This document shows positions 52,099 to 58,538 of a stretch of 58,538 nt of DNA, in pieces. Source of the stretch: Oscillospiraceae bacterium. GTDB lineage: Bacteria > Bacillota > Clostridia > Oscillospirales > Oscillospiraceae. The translations under genes and the position numbers were made by a program. The DNA lies in the NCBI GenBank assembly GCA_021203045.1, contig JAJQBY010000105.1:1-58538 (forward strand), given 5' to 3'. How positions within the stretch are numbered: position 1 is the stretch's first letter; the number at the start of each line of letters is the position of its first letter. Under the pieces are notes generated by a model that searched no databases, was not told the origin of the DNA, and saw only the letters and a program-made list of their open reading frames with translations.

Positions 52099-53349
52099 AT
52101 GAACGAGAAGCAGATCACATCCTATTATACCGATACGCCCAAGGACACCCACGAGCCGGGACTGGCCGTCATGGAGGCGCTGATGGCCCGGCTGGGGGAG
52201 CCGCAGGCGTCCCTCCGGTGCGTCCACATTGCGGGCACCAACGGCAAGGGCTCCTGCGCCGCCATGCTGGCCGCCGTGCTGCGGGCCGCAGGATACAAAA
52301 CCGGACTGTTCACCTCCCCGGATCTGAACAGCCTGCGGGAGCGCATACAGATCGACGGGACATGCATCCCCCTGTCCGCGCTGGCCGCCGTGACCGAACT
52401 GATACGGCAGGCCGCCGTCGGGCTGCCGGAGCCCAGCTTTTTTGAAAAGCTGACCGCCGCCGCGTTTTTATATTTTCAGCAGGAGCGCTGCGACTATGTG
52501 GTGCTGGAAACGGGCCTGGGGGGACGGCTGGACGCCACGAACGTCATCGACGCCCCCGTCTGCTCCGTCATCATGCCCATCGGACTGGACCACATGGACC
52601 GGCTGGGGCCGGATATCCCCGCCATCACCGGGGAGAAGGCGGGCATCATAAAGCCGGGCTGCCCCGTCGTCTGCGCCGGACAGTCTCCGGAGGCGGAGGC
52701 CGTCATCCGGGCCGCATGCCGGGAGCGGGGCGCTCCCCTGCGCCTGACCCGGGAGGACCGGCTCACGGTCCTTTCCCAATCCCCGGCCGGGCAGGTCATA
52801 GCCTATGACGGGATGGACGGCATATCCCTGTCCCTGGTGGGGACATATCAGAGCCGGAACGCGTGCGCGGTGATAGAGACGGCCCGCGTCCTGGATATCG
52901 GAGAGGCGGCCCTGCGGAAGGGGCTGGCGGAGGCCAGATGGCCCTGCCGGTTCGAATACTTCCCCGGGCAGCCCCCCTTCCTGCTGGACGGCGCCCACAA
53001 CCCCCACGGGGCGGCGGCCCTTGTCCAGGGGCTGAAACGTTATTTCCCCAAAGCCCGGTACACGTTTATCCTGGGCACCATGGCGGACAAGGACTGTCAG
53101 GGCATCGTGGACACGCTGGAGCCTCTGGCGGCCCGGTTCATCTGCCTGGCCCCGGACAGCCCCCGGGCCATGGCCCCGGAGGCCCTGGCCGCCCTGGTCC
53201 GCTCCGCCCCCGCCCGGTGCGCCGCCTCCCGGGAGGAAGCCATAGCCATGGCCCGGCAGCATCCGGAGCCCGTTTGCGCCTGCGGCTCGCTCTATTATGT
53301 GGGCGTGCTGCGAAAAATTTTGATGGGAGAGACGGAAGATGGCCTTTGA
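52099..53349 (+). CDS. folC: Folylpolyglutamate synthase / dihydrofolate synthase
   Basis: FolC adds glutamates to folates and, in folate-synthesising bacteria, makes dihydrofolate from dihydropteroate. The 416-residue protein has the Mur-ligase-type P-loop AGTNGKGSCAA (residues 45-55) and LFTSPDLNSLRERIQIDG. It also has VLETGLGGRLDATN, GLDHMDRLG and LLDGAHNPHGA, all standard. The ATG at 52099 has no ribosome site, and the N-terminus before the P-loop is slightly short. It is the first of three folate genes and overlaps fchA by 11 bases. Confidence 0.93.
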   Translation: MNEKQITSYYTDTPKDTHEPGLAVMEALMARLGEPQASLRCVHIAGTNGKGSCAAMLAAVLRAAGYKTGLFTSPDLNSLRERIQIDGTCIPLSALAAVTELIRQAAVGLPEPSFFEKLTAAAFLYFQQERCDYVVLETGLGGRLDATNVIDAPVCSVIMPIGLDHMDRLGPDIPAITGEKAGIIKPGCPVVCAGQSPEAEAVIRAACRERGAPLRLTREDRLTVLSQSPAGQVIAYDGMDGISLSLVGTYQSRNACAVIETARVLDIGEAALRKGLAEARWPCRFEYFPGQPPFLLDGAHNPHGAAALVQGLKRYFPKARYTFILGTMADKDCQGIVDTLEPLAARFICLAPDSPRAMAPEALAALVRSAPARCAASREEAIAMARQHPEPVCACGSLYYVGVLRKILMGETEDGL

Positions 53350-53962
53350 AGCGACGACCCTTTCGGAATTCACCCAGGCCCTGTCCTCCAAGGCGGCCAC
53401 ACCGGGCGGCGGCGGAGCGGCGGCAGTAGCCGGAGCCCTGGCTGCGGCGCTGGGGGCCATGGTGGGGAGCCTGACCATAGGAAAGAAAAAATACGCGGCG
53501 GTGGAGGCGGAGATATCCGCCCTGACGGAACGGGCCCGGACCCTGAGCCATCGGCTGCTGGAGCTGGCAGAGGAGGACGCCGCCGCCTTCCGGCCCCTGA
53601 GCCGGGCCTACGCTATCCCAAAGGATGACCCGTCCCGGGAGGAGGTCATGGAGGCCTGCCTGCTCCGGGCGGCGGCCCCGCCCCTGGACATCCTCCGCTG
53701 CTGCTGTCAGGCAGTGGAGCTGCTGGAGGGCTTTGCCCGGAAGGGCAGCGTTCTGGCGGTATCGGATGCGGCCACCGGCGCGGCCCTGTGCCGGGGCGCT
53801 ATGGAAGGCGCGGCCATGAACGTGCGGGTGAACACCCGCTCCATGAGGGACCTGGCCGCAGCCGGAGCCCTGGACAGGGAGACGGACGCCCTGCTGGATG
53901 AATACGTCCCCCGGGCGCAGCGGATATTCGATGATATTTATAAAAAGGAGGGCCTGAGCTGA
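53339..53962 (+). CDS. fchA: Methenyltetrahydrofolate cyclohydrolase (FTCD-C / FchA type)
   Basis: A 207-residue helical protein of the cyclodeaminase/cyclohydrolase family. Its N-terminal signature is KAATPGGGGAAAVAGALAAA, followed by GKKKYAAVEAEI and a C-terminal NVRVNTRSM segment. In Clostridia such stand-alone proteins hydrolyse methenyl-tetrahydrofolate to formyl-tetrahydrofolate. It starts inside folC and its stop overlaps the folD start (TGATG), so the three proteins are co-translated. The overlap with the cyclohydrolase function of FolD is notable. It may instead act on a formimino-folate. Confidence 0.88.
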   Translation: MAFEATTLSEFTQALSSKAATPGGGGAAAVAGALAAALGAMVGSLTIGKKKYAAVEAEISALTERARTLSHRLLELAEEDAAAFRPLSRAYAIPKDDPSREEVMEACLLRAAAPPLDILRCCCQAVELLEGFARKGSVLAVSDAATGAALCRGAMEGAAMNVRVNTRSMRDLAAAGALDRETDALLDEYVPRAQRIFDDIYKKEGLS

Positions 53963-54813
53963 TGGCCGTAGCATTGAAAGGCGGGCCTGTGGCCTCCGCC
54001 CTGACGGAAAAGACGATCGCCCTGGCCGGAGATCTGGCCGCCCGGGGCGTCACCCCCACCCTGGCCGTCCTGCGGGTCGGCGAGAGGCCGGAGGATATGT
54101 CCTATGAGCGGGGAGCCGCGAAGCGGTGCGCTGCCGCCGGAGTGATCGTCCGGTCCGCCGCCCTGCCGGAGGATGTGACCCAGGAAGCTCTGATGGATGC
54201 TCTGGAGGCCCTGAACCGGGACGAGAGTGTCCACGGCATTTTGCTCCTCCGCCCCCTGCCGGCCCATCTGGACGGAGAAGCCGCCCGCCGCGCACTCCGG
54301 CCGGAGAAGGACGTGGACGGGGTGACGGACGGCTCTCTGGCCGGGGTATTCACCGGCAGCGGCCGGGGCTTCGCCCCCTGCACCGCCCAGGCGGTGGTGG
54401 AGATACTGGACCATTACGGCATCGGGATACAGGGCAGGCGGGCCGTCGTCATAGGCCGCTCCCTGGTGGTGGGCCGCCCGGCGGCCATGCTGCTGATGGC
54501 CCGGGGGGCCACCGTCACCATCTGCCACAGCGGGACGGAGGCTCTGCCGGAGATCACCCGGCAGGCGGATATCCTCGTGGCCGCCGCCGGACGCATGGGC
54601 ATGATCGGGCCGGAGCATCTGACCCCGGGGCAGACGGTCATAGACGTGGGCATCCATCAGGACCCGGAGACAAATACCCTGCGGGGAGACGTCCGCTCCG
54701 ATGCGGCGGAGCCGATCGCGGCGGCCCTGACCCCCGTCCCTGGCGGCGTGGGAGCCGTCACCTCCGCCATCCTGGCCCTGCACACCGCCCAGGCGGCGAA
54801 AAGGCAGCTCTAA
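53962..54813 (+). CDS. folD: Methylene-THF dehydrogenase / methenyl-THF cyclohydrolase
   Basis: FolD interconverts methylene- and formyl-tetrahydrofolate with NADP. The 283-residue protein shows VGERPEDMSYERGAAKRC with the Tyr-x-x-x-Lys pair, PLPAHLD and PEKDVDGVTDGS. It also has PCTAQAVVEIL, the NADP loop VIGRSLVVGRPAAMLL and the terminal PVPGGVGAVTSAILA. All catalytic elements appear intact. It ends the folC-fchA-folD operon and is followed by a hairpin at 54827-54856. Confidence 0.95.
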   Translation: MAVALKGGPVASALTEKTIALAGDLAARGVTPTLAVLRVGERPEDMSYERGAAKRCAAAGVIVRSAALPEDVTQEALMDALEALNRDESVHGILLLRPLPAHLDGEAARRALRPEKDVDGVTDGSLAGVFTGSGRGFAPCTAQAVVEILDHYGIGIQGRRAVVIGRSLVVGRPAAMLLMARGATVTICHSGTEALPEITRQADILVAAAGRMGMIGPEHLTPGQTVIDVGIHQDPETNTLRGDVRSDAAEPIAAALTPVPGGVGAVTSAILALHTAQAAKRQL

Positions 54814-54826
54814 TTTCACGGAAAGG

Positions 54827-54864
54827 CGCTGGATAAACCGGGAGGCTTATCCAGCGTCAATCTT
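54827..54864 (+). terminator. Hairpin after folD
   Basis: CGCTGGATAA (54827-54836) pairs with TTATCCAGCG (54847-54856). The T-run is imperfect (TCAATCTTT). It lies 13 bases after the folD stop and faces the converging COG0523 gene. Confidence 0.65.
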
Positions 54865-54874
54865 TATGCTTTGA

Positions 54875-55828
54875 TTATGTCCTTTGCAGAAGCCACTCCC
54901 GCAGGGAGGCGCGGGAGGAGCCGTCGGATGACAGGAGAAAGCGGCGGAGCCTGCTGCGGCGGATGACTTTTCCGATGAACACCCCGCTGGTCTCCCCCTC
55001 TCCGCCTGTGACGTTCCATGCGCCGTCCACCAGATCAAACCGCAGAAGCACCCCATTGCCGCAGTCCGCCGTCCCCTTGGCCCGGAGAATCTGGCCGTAC
55101 TCGCCGCGGACCATGTCGTCCAGCAGAAGAAACAGATGGGCCGGGGATTGCAGGCGGAGATTTCCCAGGGTGAGCTGCTCCATCCCCTCCGCCAGAGGGG
55201 ACGCCACCGCCTGACCGCCGGGCTGGGCGGGGCCGGACGAGCCGCAGGGAGCGGACAGAAGCCGCTCCCACCAGGAGAGAGGCTGCTGGGAATAGGGCTG
55301 GGTAAAAATTTCCGCTTTGGGATTGCGCCGGGCCAGAAGGGCCGCAAGCCGGGCCTGCTCCTCCGGCTGGAGACTCTCCCCCTTGGTGCAGAGAATTGTC
55401 CCGGCGGCGCGCACCTGATCCTCCCACAGCTCCTGGGCGCTGCGGCGCTGGGAAGCGAAGCTGCGGCTGTCCACCAAGGTGATAGGCCGCAAAAGGCTGA
55501 TGCGGTCATAGCACACCCGCCCGATGGCCTCCAGCACCCCGCTGAGCCGGGCGGCCCCGCTTGGCTCCACCACCAGATATTCCGGGTCCAGGGCGTTGGA
55601 GATAGTCAGCACGGCGCTGGCAAGATCCGCCTGGCCTGTGCAGCAAACGCAGTTTTCCGTGGACTCCCATATGCTCAGCTCCTCCCGCCGGAGGGCCTCC
55701 CCGTCTATATTGCGCTGGCCCAGCTCGTTTTCATAGACGGCGAAATCCCGTCCCGTCCGGCTGGCCAGGGCTTGAATGAAGGTGGTTTTCCCGGCCCCCA
55801 GAAAGCCGGATATAATCAGTATTTTCAC
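54875..55828 (-). CDS. COG0523 (CobW/P47K-type) metal-handling GTPase
   Basis: A 317-residue G3E GTPase. Walker A is GFLGAGKT (8-15), the metal-binding motif is NCVCC (CxCC), and EPSGAARL lies in the switch region. The C-terminal domain is shorter and more divergent than in CobW. The start is GTG 55828 (KILIISGFLGAGKT), behind GAGGA. The ATG at 55852 lies inside the terminator hairpin of the upstream gene. Family members deliver zinc, cobalt or iron to target enzymes. Its position downstream of a zinc-type alcohol dehydrogenase is suggestive but not proof of partnership. The metal cannot be assigned. Confidence 0.88.
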   Translation of the reverse strand: MKILIISGFLGAGKTTFIQALASRTGRDFAVYENELGQRNIDGEALRREELSIWESTENCVCCTGQADLASAVLTISNALDPEYLVVEPSGAARLSGVLEAIGRVCYDRISLLRPITLVDSRSFASQRRSAQELWEDQVRAAGTILCTKGESLQPEEQARLAALLARRNPKAEIFTQPYSQQPLSWWERLLSAPCGSSGPAQPGGQAVASPLAEGMEQLTLGNLRLQSPAHLFLLLDDMVRGEYGQILRAKGTADCGNGVLLRFDLVDGAWNVTGGEGETSGVFIGKVIRRSRLRRFLLSSDGSSRASLREWLLQRT

Positions 55829-55840
55829 GGTGCTGTCCTC

Positions 55841-55881
55841 AAAAAACGCCATGCAGCGGGGAACCTGTCCCCCTGCATGGC
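55841..55881 (-). terminator. Terminator of the SDR-ADH operon
   Basis: On the - strand, GCCATGCAG.GGGGA and TCCCC..CTGCATGGC form a strong stem (55848-55881), followed by GTTTTTT. It separates the dehydrogenase genes from the COG0523 gene. Confidence 0.85.
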
Positions 55882-55899
55882 GCTGCATTTTCCTTAATG

Positions 55900-56958
55900 T
55901 CAGTCGAGAATGACCACCGGCTTAATCAGGTCGGCGGGCTTGGCTCTCATGAGCTGAAGGGCCTCGTCGATGTGATCCCAGCCGTGGAAGACGTGGGTAC
56001 TCAGGGGGGACACGTCCAGCCGTCCGCAGGACACCAGAGAACCCAGCTTCTCCATGCGGAGCCGTCCGCCGGGCATCAGGCCGCCGCTGATAACCTTGTG
56101 GCCCATGCCCGCGCCCCATTCCACCCGGGGGATGGTGACAAACTCGCCGGAGCCAAGATAGTTCACGTTTCCAATCCGTCCGCCGGGTTTCAGGGCCTTC
56201 ACCGCCTCCTCAAAGGTGGACACGGTGCCGCCGGCCATGCAGACCCGGTCAACGCCCTTTCCGCCGGTCATTGCCATGACCTAGTCGGAAATGCTGCCGT
56301 TTTTGTAGCTGATGAAGTCGGTAGCGCCGTATTTTTTGGCCGCCTCCACGCAGACAGGGCGGGTGCCGACGGCGATAATCCGGGAGGCGCCCCGGAGGTT
56401 GGCCCCGGCCACGGCCATCAGACCCACCGGGCCAATGCCAATGACCAGCACCGTGTCACCAAACTGCACGTCGGCCTGCTCCGCCGCGTGGAAACCGGTG
56501 GGAACCATGTCGGAGAGCATACAGGCGTCCGCGAGGCTCATTCCCTCCGGCATCAGGGCCAGGTTTCCGTCCGCGTCGTTTACGTGGAAGTATTCCCCGA
56601 AAACCCCGTCCTTGAAGTTTGAAAACTTCCATCCGGCCAGCATACCGCCGGAGTGCATGGAAAATCCAGCCTGGGCCTCCAGTGAGTTCCAGTCCGGGGT
56701 GATGGCGGGAACCAGCACCTTGTCGCCGGGCTTAAAGTCCTTGACCTCGGAGCCGACCTCCACCACCTCGGCGCAGCACTCGTGGCCGAGAATCATGTCG
56801 TGCCGGTCGCCAATGGCACCCTCGTATACGGTGTGAATGTCAGACGTGCAGATGGCCACCGCCAAGGGGCGGCAGATGGCGTCGATAGGCCCGCAGACCG
56901 GGCGATCCTTCTCGATCCAGCCCGTCTCGCCGATTTTCAGCATGGCATAACCCTTCAA
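55900..56958 (-). pseudogene. Zinc-dependent secondary alcohol dehydrogenase with in-frame TAG
   Basis: A 352-codon frame closely resembling the NADP-dependent isopropanol/secondary alcohol dehydrogenases of Clostridium (MKGYAML, CTSDIHTVYEGAIGDRHDMI, GHECCAEVVEVGSEVKDF, GVFGEYFHVNDADGN, VIGIGPVGLMAVAGA, LDVSPLSTHVFHGWDHIDEA). It is interrupted by one TAG at 56281-56283, between SYKNGSISD and VMAMTGGKGVDRV. Relatives have Gln at this spot, so a single CAG-to-TAG change explains it. No frameshift or further damage is seen. The start is TTG 56958 behind AGGAGG. Either a very recent pseudogene, a sequence error or readthrough. Confidence 0.85.
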
Positions 56959-57026
56959 GTTGTGTTTCCTCCTGATAAATGAATAATTTTTTAATATGTG
57001 TAATATATAATGGTGGGTGTGAAGCC

Positions 57027-57806
57027 TTACATGCAGGTGTAGCCGCCGTCCACGGGGACAACGCAGCCGTTGACGTAGGTGCTGTAGGGAGAGGAGAGGA
57101 ACAGCACGGCGCTGTCCAGCTCGCCCTCACGGCCGTACCGGGACATGGGGATCATGGTATGGGCGTAATCCTGGAACATCTGGGAGTTCAGGGTATCCGC
57201 CGTCAGGGGGGTCTCGAAGTAGCCGGGGCAGATGGTGTTCACCACGATGCCGTGCTCGGCCCACTCCGCCGCCAGGGCGCGGGTCAGGTTCACCACGCCG
57301 CCCTTGGCCGCGTGATAGGGGGCGCAGGGGGCGATCTTGTTGCCCACCAAGCCGTACATGGAGGCGATATTGATGATGCGGCCGTAGTTTGCGGGAATCA
57401 TGGCCTTGGACACCACAGCCCGGGACATTTTGAAGGTGCCGAACAGGTCGATGTTCACCTCGTTGAAGAACTGGTCGTCGGTCATGTTGACCGCCAGGCC
57501 CACCGCGCCGGTACCGGCGTTATTCACCAGGATATCGATGCGGCCAAACTTGCCCATGACGATATCGATGGCGTTGTCGATGGCCCAGGTGACGGTGATA
57601 TCGCAGACGATGCCGATAGCCTCCACGCCGTATTTCTCTCGGATCTCCTGGGCGACCGCCTCCACCTTCTCCTTGCGGCGGGCCAGGGCCACGATGTTGG
57701 CTCCCTGATTCGCCAGGGCGTGAGCCATCTGCACACCGATGCCGCCGGAGCACCCGGTAACAATGGCCACCTGTCCGGTCAGGTCGAAATAGTTTTTCTT
57801 TTCCAT
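57027..57806 (-). CDS. Short-chain dehydrogenase/reductase
   Basis: A 259-residue classical SDR. The cofactor motif is TGCSGGIG (18-25), with NNAG, the catalytic Ser in IINIASMYG and YHAAK. ARRKEK after the second strand suggests NADP preference. The C-terminus VNGCVVPVDGGYTCM is typical. It resembles gluconate 5-dehydrogenase and hydroxysteroid dehydrogenase types, so a polyol, keto acid or steroid could be the substrate. GAAAGGATC precedes the ATG. It is the first gene of a two-gene - strand operon with the interrupted alcohol dehydrogenase. Confidence 0.88.
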   Translation of the reverse strand: MEKKNYFDLTGQVAIVTGCSGGIGVQMAHALANQGANIVALARRKEKVEAVAQEIREKYGVEAIGIVCDITVTWAIDNAIDIVMGKFGRIDILVNNAGTGAVGLAVNMTDDQFFNEVNIDLFGTFKMSRAVVSKAMIPANYGRIINIASMYGLVGNKIAPCAPYHAAKGGVVNLTRALAAEWAEHGIVVNTICPGYFETPLTADTLNSQMFQDYAHTMIPMSRYGREGELDSAVLFLSSPYSTYVNGCVVPVDGGYTCM

Positions 57807-57891
57807 AATTTTTGATCCTTTCTGCCGCCCAAAATGGGCATAGCTATACCATTAGAATCTCTTATTTTTTATGTATTTATCGTCTAATGAT

Positions 57892-57920
57892 ATGATACAG
57901 GATATTTTCACCGTTGTCAA
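57892..57920 (-). promoter_or_regulatory. Promoter of the SDR-ADH operon
   Basis: On the - strand: TTGACA (57915-57920), 17-bp spacer, TATCAT (57892-57897). CATTAG/CTAATG inverted hexamers lie in the leader region. Confidence 0.8.
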
Positions 57921-57991
57921 TAGTTTTTTGATATTTTGCACAATAATCTTTCTTTTGACGATGTTGTTTTTGTGCAAAATAAATAAACAAA

Positions 57992-58057
57992 TTCTTGTGC
58001 CTTGTGGGGTAATCCAACACCTTCACAGGGGTTGGATTACCCCACAAGGCACAAGAA
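57992..58057. repeat. 27-bp perfect inverted repeat
   Basis: Arms 57992-58018 and 58031-58057 are exact reverse complements (TTCTTGTGCCTTGTGGGGTA.. and back), with a 12-base loop. Neither side has a clean T-run on the + strand; the - strand side is T-rich. It lies upstream of the SDR promoter. Confidence 0.85.
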
Positions 58058-58098
58058 AGCCAACAGCACCCCACAAATCAGGAACGAATCCCGCAAAA

Positions 58099-58126
58099 AA
58101 GGACCGGGTCGAGCCCCGGTCTTTTA
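58099..58126. terminator. Bidirectional terminator-like hairpin
   Basis: AAAAGGACCGGG and CCCGGTCTTTT pair around TCGAGC. A-run and T-run on the two sides. No gene is visible immediately to the left on the + strand, so it may stop transcription coming from the right. Confidence 0.6.
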
Positions 58127-58235
58127 AACTTACACAAAAGCCAGTGTTATAATCCCAAATACACGGACATAATAACCAAAATACGCCCGACCGGCCTGCC
58201 AGAATGTTACCCGTCCTCTCATTCGGGGCGTCAGA

Positions 58236-58291
58236 CGATGCGCGGCGAGGGATTTTGCTCTCTGGCGAAGCAGGCCGACGAAGGCGTGCCT
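58236..58291 (-). repeat. Dispersed repeat family 2, partial inverted copy C
   Basis: Read on the - strand it gives GGCACGCCTTCGTCGGC and GCAAAATCCCTCGCC, matching the right half of copy A (GGTACGCCTTCGTCGGC, AAAATCCCTC). The stretch 58127-58538 shows no convincing gene. Confidence 0.55.
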
Positions 58292-58446
58292 CCGGGGCTC
58301 CCGCAAAGCCTGCTTCGCGGGGGAGAGGAGGCGCAAAGGGAGCGTGCGGATGCTCTTTTGAAAAAAGAGCGTAGCTACGCGGACTTTGTGTTGACGATGT
58401 CAAGGAATTCCAGCGGGCAAAAGACTCGCCGCACCTCGTATATACA

Positions 58447-58484
58447 GGGTCAGGGACAAGGCCGGACGGTCTTGTCCCTGACCC
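58447..58484. repeat. 14-bp perfect inverted repeat near the window end
   Basis: GGGTCAGGGACAAG (58447-58460) and CTTGTCCCTGACCC (58471-58484), loop of ten bases. No T-run follows, so termination is unlikely. It may be the end of a mobile or repetitive element continuing beyond the window. Confidence 0.6.
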
Positions 58485-58538
58485 AGTCTGTCAAAGAAAG
58501 CGCTATTAAGTAAGGCAAGAACAGATGCAAGATGGCGA

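Noticed and set aside
56281-56283. General reassignment of TAG to glutamine
   Set aside because: The first gene in the window ends with TAG at a sensible C-terminus, and only one gene here contains an internal TAG.
41376-57806. A steroid-conversion pathway made of enoate reductase, sulfotransferase, SDR and ADH
   Set aside because: The genes are spread over 16 kb in separate transcripts with unrelated genes between. Family resemblance alone does not support a shared substrate.
1-58538. CRISPR arrays, tRNA or rRNA genes, prophage or transposase genes
   Set aside because: No regularly spaced direct repeats, no cloverleaf or rRNA motifs, and no integrase or transposase motifs were seen by eye. 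Small tRNAs could still be missed without a dedicated search.
58127-58538. Short open frames at the right edge
   Set aside because: They lie over palindromes and a repeat copy, lack ribosome sites and give Arg-rich products without family likeness.

Overview
The window reads as chromosomal DNA of a high-G+C, spore-forming Clostridia member, probably gut-associated and close to the Oscillospiraceae. That placement is inference from the protein types: SpoIIP, a SleB-type hydrolase, BlaR1/BlaI, heterodimeric ABC exporters, a 2-enoate-reductase-type flavoenzyme and a clostridial secondary alcohol dehydrogenase. Genes are dense, mostly on the + strand up to 28 kb, and strong TTGACA-17-TATAAT promoters and stem-plus-T-run terminators are easy to see. 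No rRNA, tRNA, CRISPR, phage or transposase gene was recognised.

Layout. 0-3.2 kb: end of a P-type-ATPase-like gene, an EF-G-like GTPase and a small acidic lipoprotein. 3.3-8.5 kb: an FMN-riboswitch-controlled riboflavin operon (ribD, ribE, ribBA, ribH and a coupled HAD phosphatase), interrupted by three copies of a structured repeat. 8.5-10.2 kb: a small helical protein and a frameshifted sulfotransferase. 10.3-14.8 kb: a TetR regulator divergent from a heterodimeric ABC exporter, with three matching operator boxes between them. 15.1-18.8 kb: a giant two-domain secreted 5'-nucleotidase. 19-23.7 kb: a sugar-type ABC importer. 23.8-28.1 kb: stand-alone adenylation enzyme, prolyl-tRNA editing protein, transglutaminase-like lipoprotein and CPBP protease. 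28.2-31.4 kb: CBS protein, SpoIIP, TSCPD protein and SleB-like hydrolase. 31.5-36.6 kb: rsmG, then a MarR regulator and a second heterodimeric exporter. 36.7-41.2 kb (- strand): BlaR1/BlaI, a serpin lipoprotein and a membrane dipeptidase. 41.4-45.5 kb: flavin enoate reductase, TSUP transporter and DUF554 protein. 45.5-49.7 kb: a sulfotransferase-cysD-cysNC operon. 50-52 kb: a secreted esterase and an E2-like acyltransferase-fold protein. 52.1-54.8 kb: folC-fchA-folD. 54.9-57.9 kb (- strand): a COG0523 GTPase, then an SDR and a secondary alcohol dehydrogenase interrupted by an in-frame TAG. 57.9-58.5 kb: palindromes and repeats with no convincing gene.

Two signals deserve most attention. First, a repeat of about 180-250 bp occurs three times in the riboflavin locus. 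Its primary sequence is partly conserved, while several hairpins differ in sequence but keep their pairing, which suggests selection on structure. Second, the operon at 45.5-49.7 kb carries everything needed to make PAPS (ATP sulfurylase subunits plus an APS kinase domain) fused in transcription to a sulfotransferase. No sulfate-reduction gene is present, and a 16-bp palindrome sits at the predicted transcription start. This looks like a dedicated, regulated sulfonation system of unknown acceptor. A second, broken sulfotransferase lies at 9.2-10.2 kb. All functional statements rest on motif recognition by eye; no search or folding program was run.
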